Assembly (NCBI RefSeq): GCF_023509475.1
Contig: NZ_JAKSDZ010000027.1
Span: 1-40,626 of the forward strand
DNA from: Aestuariirhabdus haliotis
GTDB taxonomy: Bacteria > Pseudomonadota > Gammaproteobacteria > Pseudomonadales > Aestuariirhabdaceae
DNA length: 40,626 nt
Direction of reading: 5' to 3'
The position numbers and the translations under genes are program-made. Below are positions 26,186-36,100 of this stretch, one piece after another (position 1 is the stretch's first letter; the number at the start of each line of letters is the position of its first letter). Under the pieces are notes generated by a model. The model had not been told where the DNA came from and searched no databases. It was given only the letters and a program-made list of their open reading frames with translations.

Positions 26186-27451
26186 ATGTCCCCCAAAAAC
26201 GCTTTCTACGCCCAGTCCGGAGGTGTAACTGCCGTCATTAACGCCTCAGCCTGTGGGCTGATCGAAACCGCCCGCCAACACCCGGATCAGATTGGCAAAG
26301 TCTATGCCGGTCATAACGGTATTGTTGGTGCGTTGAGCGAAGAGTTAATCGATACCAGCCTGGAAAGCGCCGAAGATATCGCAGCCTTAAAACACACCCC
26401 TGCCGGGGCATTCGGTTCCTGTCGCTACAAGATGCACAACCTGGAAGAAAACAAGGCCGAATACGAACGCCTGATCGAAGTCTTCAAGGCCCACGACATC
26501 GGTTACTTCTTCTACAACGGTGGCGGCGACTCCCAGGATACCGCCTACAAGGTTTCCCAAATCAGTGAGAAGATGGGCTATCCCATCACCTGTGTCGGCA
26601 TCCCCAAGACCGTCGATAACGATCTGCCCTTTACCGATAACTGCCCGGGTTTTGGTTCTGTCGCCAAATACGTCGCGGTTTCCATTAAGGAAGCCGCCCT
26701 TGATATCGCCTCCATGTGCAACTCCTCCACCAAGGTGTTTATTATGGAAGTGATGGGGCGCCATGCCGGCTGGATTGCCGCCGCCGGTGGCCTGGCTGCC
26801 GAACAGGAAGGTGATGCGCCTCATATCATTCTATTCCCGGAAATCGCCTTTGACCGCGAAGCCTTCCTGGCTCGCGTCGAACAGTGCGTCAACGATTACG
26901 GCTACTGCGTGGTGGTGGCCTCGGAAGGTGCCCAGTACGAAGACGGTCGTTTCCTCGCCGACTCCGGCAACAAAGATGCCTTTGGTCACACCCAACTGGG
27001 CGGCGTAGCCCCTACTCTGGCCACCATGATCAAACACTCGCTGGGTTATAAATACCACTGGGCGGTGGCCGATTACCTGCAGCGATCCGCCCGTCATGTG
27101 GCTTCCGCGACCGATGTCGAGCAAGCCTATGCCATGGGCAAAGCAGCGGTCGATTTTGCCGTTGCCGGACGCAATGCGGTCATGCCGATCATTGTTCGTG
27201 ACACCAATGTGCCCTATAGCTGGTCAGTCGGTGAAGCGCCGTTGAGCCAGGTCGCCAACCAGGAAAAGAAGATGCCAATCCACTTTATCAAGGATAATGG
27301 CTACAGCATCACCGATTCCTGCCGCGAATATCTCTCTCCGCTGATTCAGGGCGAAGATTACCCGCCTTATGTGAATGGATTACCCCAGTACGTCAAGCTG
27401 AAGAATCAGCTGGTCGAGAAGAAACTGAAAACCACCTTCGCCTTCGATTAG
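26186..27451 (+). CDS. 6-phosphofructokinase, predicted pyrophosphate-dependent
   Basis: A 421-residue cytosolic phosphofructokinase, interconverting fructose 6-phosphate and fructose 1,6-bisphosphate. Length and motifs match the PPi-type group rather than the 320-residue ATP enzyme. In NGGGDSQ (111-117) the aspartate D115 aligns with the residue that excludes ATP, and PKTVDND (140-146) carries the lysine K141 diagnostic of PPi use; D144 is the catalytic base. MGRHAGW is also present. The start at 26186 has GGAG 8-9 bases upstream; a longer frame to 25706 is antisense to mpl and rejected. Phosphoryl-donor specificity is inferred from these residues only. Confidence 0.92.
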   Translation: MSPKNAFYAQSGGVTAVINASACGLIETARQHPDQIGKVYAGHNGIVGALSEELIDTSLESAEDIAALKHTPAGAFGSCRYKMHNLEENKAEYERLIEVFKAHDIGYFFYNGGGDSQDTAYKVSQISEKMGYPITCVGIPKTVDNDLPFTDNCPGFGSVAKYVAVSIKEAALDIASMCNSSTKVFIMEVMGRHAGWIAAAGGLAAEQEGDAPHIILFPEIAFDREAFLARVEQCVNDYGYCVVVASEGAQYEDGRFLADSGNKDAFGHTQLGGVAPTLATMIKHSLGYKYHWAVADYLQRSARHVASATDVEQAYAMGKAAVDFAVAGRNAVMPIIVRDTNVPYSWSVGEAPLSQVANQEKKMPIHFIKDNGYSITDSCREYLSPLIQGEDYPPYVNGLPQYVKLKNQLVEKKLKTTFAFD

Positions 27452-27475
27452 ATTCAAAACGGGCCACCCTATGAG

Positions 27476-27497
27476 CCGCAGTGTCCTGATGCTGCGG
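27476..27497. terminator. Weak hairpin between convergent genes
   Basis: CCGCAG (27476-27481) and CTGCGG (27492-27497) form a 6-bp stem with a 10-base loop. It sits between the phosphofructokinase gene and the convergent amidohydrolase gene; the following bases are not a clear T-run. Confidence 0.3.
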
Positions 27498-27502
27498 TTC
27501 AG

Positions 27503-28276
27503 TTATTCTGCCCCGGCAGGTGATGGCCTCGTGCGATAAAAGCCCTCTGCATTCGTCCTAAATACCGCCTCGGCAGCCTCTTCTCCCAAACTGGCGACTA
27601 TTCGATCCAGATCCTGGCGCTGGAATCGACGGGGTGCTCTTGTACCAGGTAAGTCACTACCAAACATCAGAGCCGTCGGATCGAGCTGATGGATCTGTTG
27701 TAACGCCTCTTCGACATTCAATGTGACACGACCAAAACCACTCGCTTTAACCTTTGCCCCCAACTCAACCGCTCGCAGTAACTGGGGCAATCCTTGCTGG
27801 CTCAAGCCCAGGTGGTCGATCGAAAAACATGGCAAGTCCGCCAGCAGGGGCAATAGGGGGGATAACTCTGCCGCATCGATGTAAAGCTCCACGTGCCAGC
27901 CACAGAGTTCATAAACCCGCAGCGCCATATGGGCCAGTGCACCCAGCTCTTCAGAACCACCCCGGCGCACATTGAAACGCACGGCCCTCACGCCACAACG
28001 ATCAAGATACAATAGTTCGTCATCTTTAACGCTGATCGGTAATTGAGTGACACCGACAAAATCGGGACCCAGATGTTTAAGGGCCGCAACCAGATAACCC
28101 TGATCGAAGCCCTGGAATGATCCCGAGACAACCGCCCCTCCCGCTATATCGATTCCGGCTATTTCCTGTCGATAGTTCGACACCGAATAGGGGGCGGGGA
28201 GATATCCCTGATTAGCCGTCAGAGGAAATTCTGAATCGATGATATGCAGGTGAGCATCGAACAAGCTGTACCTCAT
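27503..28276 (-). CDS. Amidohydrolase-family metal-dependent hydrolase
   Basis: A 257-residue TIM-barrel hydrolase of the Amidohydrolase 2 group (COG3618-like, relatives act on lactones and cyclic carboxylates). Metal/active-site features are DAHLHI near the N-terminus, the mid-chain IDHLG and the C-terminal FGSDLPGTRAPRRF aspartate. Substrate cannot be inferred. The start is ATG 28276, with AGGA about 9 bases upstream. It is last in a three-gene minus-strand run with the secreted protein and DUF523, with gaps of 36 and 27 bp. Confidence 0.85.
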   Translation of the reverse strand: MRYSLFDAHLHIIDSEFPLTANQGYLPAPYSVSNYRQEIAGIDIAGGAVVSGSFQGFDQGYLVAALKHLGPDFVGVTQLPISVKDDELLYLDRCGVRAVRFNVRRGGSEELGALAHMALRVYELCGWHVELYIDAAELSPLLPLLADLPCFSIDHLGLSQQGLPQLLRAVELGAKVKASGFGRVTLNVEEALQQIHQLDPTALMFGSDLPGTRAPRRFQRQDLDRIVASLGEEAAEAVFRTNAEGFYRTRPSPAGAE

Positions 28277-28312
28277 CAAACGATTCCTTTATTGAAGCAG
28301 GGAGAGAAGCAT

Positions 28313-28909
28313 TCACTGTGGCGCCGGGAAATACAAAAGGTTCACACCACTGACATAATGCCAACGAGTGAGCAATGACGAATCATATTCCGGCGGTGAA
28401 TAATCGATTGATCGATCAGGTTTCGATTGCGCTTGTCGGTCTGACAAACCATGAGCCGGAGCTTTATGCACCAATCTGTCAGCGGGTGATAACAGCGGAT
28501 ACCCAAAGGCCACCAGTGAATGATTTATGGAACGAGGACCGGTGCAGGAGCGGACACTTTTTTGCGTCATCAGCCGTAACAGGCTGAGAGGTTGACCACT
28601 GCTCTCTTCAATCGCCCATTGATCTCGTAGAAAGCGCCTGTGGTAGCTCAGTAGACGATCGAGCTCAGCGCAAAAGAGCGCCGAAGATTGAGATTCTGGC
28701 GAACAATGTTGGTCGCTGGCTTCAAGGTCTTCTGCAAAACGAATCCCGGACAGGGGCTTATGAGCTCGCTGCCAAAGCGAAGAGGGCGAGTACATAACCT
28801 CGGCCACCCGCTGGCTGTAGAGGGCACATAGTGGGTTCGATTGTTCGGCCGCAACAGCCGTAGACGCAGCTACCAGCCAAGCGATCGACAACAGTATCCG
28901 TGATTTCAT
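28313..28909 (-). CDS. Secreted protein of unknown function
   Basis: A 198-residue protein with a clear Sec signal peptide (MKSRILLSIAWLVAASTAVAA, cleaved near residue 21). I do not recognise the mature domain. It has four cysteines (C28, C69, C80, C122), enough for two disulfides in the periplasm, and two regions with many serines. ATG 28909 is preceded by AAGGGA, spaced 8 bases. It lies between the amidohydrolase and DUF523 genes and is probably cotranscribed with them. Confidence 0.75.
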   Translation of the reverse strand: MKSRILLSIAWLVAASTAVAAEQSNPLCALYSQRVAEVMYSPSSLWQRAHKPLSGIRFAEDLEASDQHCSPESQSSALFCAELDRLLSYHRRFLRDQWAIEESSGQPLSLLRLMTQKSVRSCTGPRSINHSLVAFGYPLLSPADRLVHKAPAHGLSDRQAQSKPDRSIDYSPPEYDSSLLTRWHYVSGVNLLYFPAPQ

Positions 28910-28936
28910 CGATTCATTCCCTTTACCCAAATCAGG

Positions 28937-29434
28937 CTAACCCGAAGAAGTCTCCAGGTCCTGCAAATACGCGGCAGCCGCGTCCAGCTCATGTTCATTA
29001 AATACGCGAATGCCCGATTGATGCAATAAAGCCGCGGTCACTCCCTGGCCCTCGATTCGCGTGCCGGAAAAGCTGCCATCATAGCTTTCCTTATTACCGC
29101 AAGAGGGGCTTCGTGACTTTAAAATCGCTATCGATACCCGCTCTTGCTGGCAACGCTCCAGAGCGATGCGGGCGCCATCAAGAAATGGCTGGGTGACATC
29201 GTCCCCCGTCGCGGTTACCACTCGCGCTTTCGCATTCAACACTTTTCCGCCCTGCCCTCCGATAATTTCGGCCGGCGGCCGAGGTACCGGCAAGCCCCCC
29301 GCCATTTCCGGACACAACGAAATCAGGCGTCCTTGTGCCGACCATCTAGACAACAGATTATCGGGGGCAAACCCGGCCCCGTCGTAGCGCACTCTCTGAC
29401 CCAACAAGCAGGCGCTGACCAATATTTTTTCCAT
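28937..29434 (-). CDS. DUF523 family protein
   Basis: A 165-residue cytoplasmic protein of the DUF523 family. Motifs: EKILVSACLLGQRVRYDG at the N-terminus, LCPEMAGGLPVPRPPAEI, and AILKSRSPSCG, a cysteine-containing loop typical of the family. The conserved cysteines suggest metal or cluster binding, but no function is established. ATG 29434 has a GGTGAG box upstream; a longer frame starting at TTG 29449 is less likely. First gene of the three-gene minus run. Confidence 0.88.
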   Translation of the reverse strand: MEKILVSACLLGQRVRYDGAGFAPDNLLSRWSAQGRLISLCPEMAGGLPVPRPPAEIIGGQGGKVLNAKARVVTATGDDVTQPFLDGARIALERCQQERVSIAILKSRSPSCGNKESYDGSFSGTRIEGQGVTAALLHQSGIRVFNEHELDAAAAYLQDLETSSG

Positions 29435-29707
29435 AGAAGTCTCACCCAAGAGATTAAAGTAAGTGCGTCGTTGACCACCTCAAGGCCCCCGCCAGACAAG
29501 TTGAGACGAGCCTTACGGCTGGGATTCAGATTACCACGCTCACTGCTGTGTGTCCCCATCGAGCCAGACACTGCCCGTAGTCACCTGACCGAGCCTTGTT
29601 ATCATTTACAGGCATAAGAACTTTCAGATCTAGCGCAAACCATCCGAAGGTATGCATTTCAACAGATAATAGTCGTCTAGACTGATAGAAGGCCCAAGCT
29701 CTACCGA
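29435..29707. other. Intergenic region between DUF523 and HD-GYP genes
   Basis: This 273-bp divergent gap must hold promoters for both directions, but I could not find a convincing -10/-35 pair or an inverted repeat. A short open frame on the minus strand (29323-29571) overlaps the DUF523 gene and is not called. Confidence 0.5.
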
Positions 29708-31324
29708 ATGGATAACCTGCCGATGGATGATACCTCTGATTTTTTGTTTGCTGATGAACTCCCGGATACCGTATCCACCGAGAAAGATGCTTTTCTCGAA
29801 CAGGTACCCTGGAAAGTTCTCGTCGTGGACGATGAGGAAGAGGTGCACAGTGTTACCCGACTCGTATTATCCGATTACCATTTCGGTGGCCGTCCTCTTG
29901 AAATCATCAGCGCATATTCCGCTCAGGAAGCCCGCCAGGTGCTTAAACAGCACCCGGATACTGCTGTCGCCCTGGTTGATGTGGTTATGGAAACGGATCA
30001 TGCTGGCCTTGAACTGGTAAAAAGCATCAGGGAAGAGCTGACCAACACCCGCATACGGGTTGTATTACGCACCGGACAACCTGGGCAAGCTCCGGAAGAA
30101 ACCGTTATCTCCGACTACGACATCAATGACTATAAGGACAAAACCGAACTTACCGCGACCAAACTACGAACCCTGATGTACTCTACCCTGAGATCCTTTC
30201 GGGATATCACGGCTCTCGAAGCCAGTCGTCGTGGGCTTGAACAGGTAATTCTTTCCTCGGCCCATATTTTTGAAATCACCTCTTTGCAACGCTTTGCTTC
30301 GGCGGTACTGCTACAGCTGACATCACTCCTCAATCTGAGCGAAAACGCGGCGTATTTCCGTGTCTCCAGTGGTTTCGCCGTCACTCGGGAAAGCAACGGT
30401 TACCATGTCTTGGCCGGCACGGGAAACTACGAACCCATGATAGATACACACAGCCAGCCTACGGATTTACCGGATGGTGTGTTTCAGGCACTGGAGCTCG
30501 CCACTCAGGAGCGTTGCAATCAATATTTTGATGATCATATGGTGGCATATTTCCAGACTCGCAGCGGTCAAGAACACTTATTGTTTATCTCGAATGCCGG
30601 CCGGCTCAATGACCTGGACCGCCAGCTGATTGAAATTTTTTGCGCCAACGTAGCCATCGCATTCGAAAACACCCACCTTAAGGACGAGCTGGAACAGACC
30701 CAACAGGAAACCGTATATATGCTGGGTGAAGCGATAGAATCTCGTTCCAGGGAAACAGGCAATCACGTCAAACGGGTTGCGGAAATCTCCCACCTTCTGG
30801 CATTAAAGGCGGGACTCAGCACCGAGACGGCGGACACCATTAAGTTAGCCTCACCGCTGCACGACCTCGGTAAAGTGGGTATACCCGATGCCATTTTGAA
30901 TAAACCGGAACGCCATACTGAGAAAGAGTGGGAAGTGATGCAACGCCACGTTGGTATAGGCTATGAGATGTTACGCACCTCCAATCGTCCGGTACTTCGC
31001 ACCGCTGCGATTATCGCCCAACAGCATCACGAGCACTGGGACGGCGGCGGTTACCCCAACGGCTTGAAGCAAGAAGAGATACACATTGCCGGCCGTATCA
31101 CCGCGATCGCCGATGTGTTTGATGCCTTATCCAGTGATCGTTGTTACAAGCCCGCCTGGAAACTCGATGATGTTTTATCGTTGTTTCATGAAGAGAGGGG
31201 AAAACAGTTTGATCCCAACCTGGTCGACCTGATGATGGATCATATTGATGATATTCTATTTATTCGAGATCGATACCAGGATAATCAACAACCCACCCTG
31301 GTGCCCACACCGCCCACATCCTGA
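29708..31324 (+). CDS. Response regulator with DUF3369 and HD-GYP domains
   Basis: A 538-residue cytoplasmic signalling protein predicted to hydrolyse cyclic di-GMP. The receiver domain (about 35-160) has acidic D41-D42, phospho-acceptor D91 (ALVDVVMET) and K146. A DUF3369 module (about 170-335) follows, then the HD-GYP domain (about 335-520): HDLGK at 385-389, GIPD at 391-394 and HHEHWDGGGYP at 440-450 with intact GYP. All expected metal-ligand motifs are present. No histidine kinase is adjacent, so its input is unknown. The first ATG is chosen, but ATG 29723 (residue 6) is also possible. Convergent with the hyi-like gene. Confidence 0.93.
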   Translation: MDNLPMDDTSDFLFADELPDTVSTEKDAFLEQVPWKVLVVDDEEEVHSVTRLVLSDYHFGGRPLEIISAYSAQEARQVLKQHPDTAVALVDVVMETDHAGLELVKSIREELTNTRIRVVLRTGQPGQAPEETVISDYDINDYKDKTELTATKLRTLMYSTLRSFRDITALEASRRGLEQVILSSAHIFEITSLQRFASAVLLQLTSLLNLSENAAYFRVSSGFAVTRESNGYHVLAGTGNYEPMIDTHSQPTDLPDGVFQALELATQERCNQYFDDHMVAYFQTRSGQEHLLFISNAGRLNDLDRQLIEIFCANVAIAFENTHLKDELEQTQQETVYMLGEAIESRSRETGNHVKRVAEISHLLALKAGLSTETADTIKLASPLHDLGKVGIPDAILNKPERHTEKEWEVMQRHVGIGYEMLRTSNRPVLRTAAIIAQQHHEHWDGGGYPNGLKQEEIHIAGRITAIADVFDALSSDRCYKPAWKLDDVLSLFHEERGKQFDPNLVDLMMDHIDDILFIRDRYQDNQQPTLVPTPPTS

Positions 31325-31410
31325 TGTAAGATTTTAAACTGACTATCGGCCAGAACGATTTCAACCAGCCACACCTGAAGGCCACAAATGATTCTGAAAA
31401 GTCTTTGTCG

Positions 31411-32181
31411 CTACCAACGGCGCCAAGCCAGAGTATTCGAGGTAAGCTCGGTCGGTCGATATTCCGCTCCAACCCAACCCTTATACGAACTTCGATCGAT
31501 CTGTTGAAACAGGCCCCCCAGATTTAACTGACCGCTCCCTGGCTCGCCACGCCCGGGATTATCCGCAAACTGAATATGACCGATGTCGGCCGCATAATCG
31601 CGCAGGTCATCAACGATCGGCTGGTCCATTTTGGCCATGTGATACAGGTCATACTGCATCTTGATCATAGGATGATCGACCGCCGTTACCAGCTCTGCCA
31701 TCTGTTTACTCGTATGTACCAGAAAACCCGGCATATCTTCAGTATTGATCGCTTCAAAACAGGTAGTGATGCCCAGCGCCGAAAAATGATCAGCCGCATA
31801 CTGCAGATTGATCTTCAATTGCTCGAGATAGACGTCACGTTGGCTGTCTCTCAGGCATCGTCCTGGTAATACATTGATCACCGAAGGCCGTAAAACTCTG
31901 GCGTATTCCAGCGCCTTATCCACTGCCGAGCGAAACTTTTCGGCCCGTTCGGGTACTGCAGCCAAACCTTCTCCTCCCTGCATCAGATCACCGGCTGGGA
32001 CATTAAAAAGAACGCATCGGATATTCGCTTTATCCATAAGTTGCCGCCAATGGGCAGAGGGCAATTCATAAGGAAACTGTATCTCAAATGCCTCGAAACC
32101 ATCCTGTCTGGCCTTACTTAAACGCGCTTCCAAAGGCACTTCGGTATACAGCAGACTGAGATTGGCGCAATAGTGTGGCAT
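31411..32181 (-). CDS. hyi: Hydroxypyruvate isomerase family protein
   Basis: A 256-residue TIM-barrel sugar isomerase. The family interconverts hydroxypyruvate and tartronate semialdehyde, or (OtnI) 2-oxotetronate phosphates. Metal/catalytic features are CFEAINTEDMPGF (glutamate), MKMQYDLYHM, HIQFADNPGRGEPGSGQ and GAEYRPT (second glutamate). It begins 2 bp after the dehydrogenase stop, so the two form an operon. No glyoxylate carboligase gene is present. Whether it is Hyi or OtnI cannot be settled from sequence. Confidence 0.88.
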   Translation of the reverse strand: MPHYCANLSLLYTEVPLEARLSKARQDGFEAFEIQFPYELPSAHWRQLMDKANIRCVLFNVPAGDLMQGGEGLAAVPERAEKFRSAVDKALEYARVLRPSVINVLPGRCLRDSQRDVYLEQLKINLQYAADHFSALGITTCFEAINTEDMPGFLVHTSKQMAELVTAVDHPMIKMQYDLYHMAKMDQPIVDDLRDYAADIGHIQFADNPGRGEPGSGQLNLGGLFQQIDRSSYKGWVGAEYRPTELTSNTLAWRRW

Positions 32182-32183
32182 GA

Positions 32184-33068
32184 CTAGGCCTCTTCAAGGT
32201 ACAGGCGTATCAACGTGGCGGGATCTTGCTCCGAATACCCCTGATCCGCATGCTCTTGCATCAGCCGAAAAGCCTCTGCACTCATCGGTACCCGGCTGTT
32301 ATTGTCATGGGCCACGGTTTGCGCAATGTGTAGATCTTTCAGCAGTGTTCTGACGTGCCAGGCAATCGGCTCAAAGGTTGATGTCGCCATCTGGGGCCCG
32401 AGAATTTGCAGGGGTTTGGAATCAGCAAATCCCCCTGCCAATGCCTGGGGGATTTTTTCCGCATCAACACCACCTTTGGTAGCCAGCGCGATCATTTCGG
32501 CAATCACCATAGCATTGCAACCGACGATCATTTGATTACAGACTTTGGTCAGTTGCCCGCTGCCAACACCTCCCATATGAGTGACCCGTTCACTCAGGCA
32601 ATCGACAACGGGCAGCGCTCGTTGAATATCCTTATCGGCTCCGCCAACCATCATCACCAGTGATGCCTCACGAGCACCAACAACGCCACCCGATACGGGA
32701 CAATCGACCCAGGACATGCCGCAAGCCTGTTGCAAACGCTGCGAAAAATGCTGGGTTTTTTCCGGCTCGATACTGGAAAAGTCCACCAATAGTTGATCAG
32801 GGCGACCTCGACTCGAAACCCCTTGCGGGCCAAAAACCACGGTTTCTACCGCCTCGGTATCGCTCAAACACATCAGAATAATATCGGAGCAGTCAACCAG
32901 TTCAGATAGGTTGGATTTGGATTGAGCACCAAGCGACAGCAACGGCTCGAGTTTAGCGGGTGTACGGTTCCAGACCGCAACATCGAAACCGTTCCGAAGC
33001 AGATGCGGAACCATTTCAGAACCCATTAAACCGGTGCCTATAAAACCCAACCTGTCTACTGTCTTCAC
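32184..33068 (-). CDS. NAD(P)-dependent 3-hydroxyacid dehydrogenase, GarR-like
   Basis: A 294-residue beta-hydroxyacid dehydrogenase, likely reducing tartronate semialdehyde to glycerate or a related reaction. The N-terminal Rossmann motif is GFIGTGLMGSEM; DCPVSGGVVGARE is the substrate-binding signature, and GSGQLTKVCNQ carries the catalytic lysine. The start is GTG 33068 (M-KTVDRLGF), with GAGGA seven bases upstream. First in the pair with the isomerase. Similar enzymes (3-hydroxyisobutyrate or L-threonate dehydrogenases) share these motifs, so substrate is uncertain. Confidence 0.88.
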   Translation of the reverse strand: MKTVDRLGFIGTGLMGSEMVPHLLRNGFDVAVWNRTPAKLEPLLSLGAQSKSNLSELVDCSDIILMCLSDTEAVETVVFGPQGVSSRGRPDQLLVDFSSIEPEKTQHFSQRLQQACGMSWVDCPVSGGVVGAREASLVMMVGGADKDIQRALPVVDCLSERVTHMGGVGSGQLTKVCNQMIVGCNAMVIAEMIALATKGGVDAEKIPQALAGGFADSKPLQILGPQMATSTFEPIAWHVRTLLKDLHIAQTVAHDNNSRVPMSAEAFRLMQEHADQGYSEQDPATLIRLYLEEA

Positions 33069-33170
33069 TGGTTTGTCCTCATGGGATAACGTTAAAAGAC
33101 CTATGTTAGCCTATGGCAGGGTTTTCTCCGATGGTTCTATCCGAGACGGGAATCAGAGGAGCCTTAAGTA

Positions 33171-36100
33171 TCAGGATATTAAAGCAGGGTCAGCGTAGTA
33201 GTCGCGGTAATACGCCAAAGGTTTCGGACGCTCGACACCATAACCCTGAGCATAATCGACACCGATATCCCGCAAGCAGCGCAAGATATTGTCACTTTCA
33301 GCGTATTCGGCAATCACTTTCATTCCCATAAAGTGACCTACCTCCTTGATCGATTTTACCATCGCGTAATCCACCGAACTCTCGGCGATCTCGCGAATAA
33401 AAACCCCATCAATTTTTAAATAATCCACAGGCAACTGTTTAAGGTAAGCGAAGGAAGAAAGGCCGGTACCAAAGTCATCCAGCGAGAAGCGGCAACCAAA
33501 CTTTTTCATCTCCCGAATCAGGTCCGCTGTTTTAGCAATGTTAGCTATGGTTGCCGTTTCCGTTACTTCAAAGCAAACCCGGTCAGGTGCCACACCGGTC
33601 TTGGAAAATTGCTCAAGGATAAACTCCATCAAGCGATTATCGTTCAGTGAATTACCCGAGAGATTGATGGCATAGCTTCCCATCAGATCGGCTTGCAGTG
33701 GGTTTTGCTCAATCCAGTTAAACATCGTACGGATAACCCAACGGTCGACCGCGGCCATTCGGTTGTGTTTTTCAGCAGCGCAGATAAAGGCTTCCAGCGG
33801 AATATCCACGCCTTCCTCATCGCGCACACTCAGAAGTACTTCATAATGGCCCGGTGCATTAGGACTCGCGAGATTCTGAATGCGTTGGCAGCGCAGCTCC
33901 AGCAACTCCTCATCCAACACTCTTTGTACCAATGCCAGCATACCCATCTCATCTTGCTGTTCACTGGACTGAGAACTGTACGCCACGACTCGATTGCGGC
34001 CGCCTTCTTTGGCTTGCACACAGGCCGTGCTGGCCTGGTTCATCAAATCGGCCGCCGTATTAACCGATGCATCCAACGCCGATACACCGATACTCACCGT
34101 CTGCAACAATTTCTTTTTGCCCCAGGTAAACCCCATGGATTCGACGGCGCTTCGCAATGTTTCGGCAACATCCATTGCAACGTTTAACTCTATCGCGTCG
34201 AGCACCAGAGCAAACTCATTGCCCCCTACACGACCGGTGATCAGTGATGATGCCACCTCCTTTTTCAGGATTGCAGCCATCTCCTGGAGCAATTGATCCC
34301 CGGCTTCGGTGCCACAGTTTTTGTTAACCGCTTTAAACAGATCAACATCGATAAACAGCAGGGTCAAACGGTTTTCATCTTCCCCAAGTGACGAGATATG
34401 ATTGTGAAGCTGTTTCTCAAACGCCTTACGGCTGAGCAAGCCCGTCAACTGGTCGTGGCTGGTTTGGTACGCCATATCCTTGTAGACATTTTGTACAATA
34501 TTGAACATTCCGTGATCCAATAGAGAATCATCGTTACGATGTTCAACGGGCAATAAGCCATTACTCATAGCCTGCGCTAGTTCGTCCAGATCGTATTCAA
34601 CCGCTTTGAGTCCTTGGCGATTAACAAAAACAAAGGCCGAAAAACCATCACCAATCCAGGCCAGTTTTACATCTTGTCCCCGGTCTTCACTGGCGATTTG
34701 TCCTAACCAGTCGCCCACCTGTAACCGTTTCGCTCTTTGTCTCCAGCGGGCGTTTTCCTCTTTCAGGTTTCGATCCGGCGAGCCCAAACCCGCAAGGCTA
34801 CCAGCCTTAATCGCCGGAGCCTCTACCCAATCAGCAGCCCCAATTTCGGCAGGGTCTTGCTGCAAAGTTTGACGCAAACGATCAATCAAATAATCTCGTC
34901 GATAGGGCTCAACAGCAGGGATTTCCAGATAACGCTCAACCATATCGAGTAGCGCATCGGTTTCCAGCGTTCTTTCCAGTTCAATACTGTCTCCACGATA
35001 TTGCCTTACACCCAGCCACTCGAGTAATTGATCAAATAACTGCCATATATCATGCCAGGATTCGCTGCTGCTGCCTTCACGCACGGAGGTCAACACCATG
35101 GCATCCCGCAGTCCGGTATCGAGTAATTCAAGCACTATCGGCGGCACCTTCTTACCCCCGATGCGAATGCCTATCTCATTGGCTACCACCTGTTTCGCCT
35201 GCTGCAGCTTCTGCTGACCATCACAGGTGCGAACCAACCGTTGAGTATTACGATCAATCGCTTTTAATTGCCGATTTTCAAGCTTTTCCAGATCCTGCTG
35301 GACACTCTCGTAAACCGCAGGATCATGATCATATTCCGTCAAAATCCGATCGCAATAGCTTTTAAGCGTCCGCTGCATGCTATCAACCGAACCACTGGGC
35401 GCCGCCGCCAACCGAGCCATTTTATTAAGTACCTGCCTCGCTGGATGCTGGGCATTGGAAAAGAAAGTCTGATCCTGAACCAACACTTTCAACAAGGGCA
35501 CTTGTTGCGCCTTCAACCAGGGTTGTACGGTTTCAGGGATTTCATGGTGATCCATCAGTACTTCAAACAGAGAATCAACGATATCGAGACAGTCTTGCTG
35601 AATACCACTGAAATCTCGTTTGGGTGCATTAGTGTCAACGGGGTTCAGTGTTTCTGCCAGCTGTGTTCGCAGGTCTGTTGAGGCATTCGGCTGCTGCTGT
35701 AGCTGCACTTGCAGTGCGCTCAGGGCTTCCATCATTTCACCTTGTGACCAGAGAGCCTGCGCCTGGACCGACTGATTGCCATTACCGGCCGGTGTTACCG
35801 CCACAAACTCTTCATGGTTAGCGGCCGATCTGTCACCAGCCTCATTCACCGAGCGTCGCCAGGCCAGCAGGTTCTGCACAGCGCTCAAGGAAGCAGATGC
35901 ACCGAATGACGACAACCCCTGGTTCCCGTTCGGCTCCACCGGCCCTTGGTCATCAACAACCTGTGGCTTGTTTGCTTCCGGATTCGAGACACGGGTACTC
36001 TCTGACTTGGAGGCCGTGGGCATTCTGCGCACCTGTTTCTTACGCGTTTCCAGGTCCGGCAGAATCCCGGCATTCTTGAGTTCAGTATTGAACAACACGT

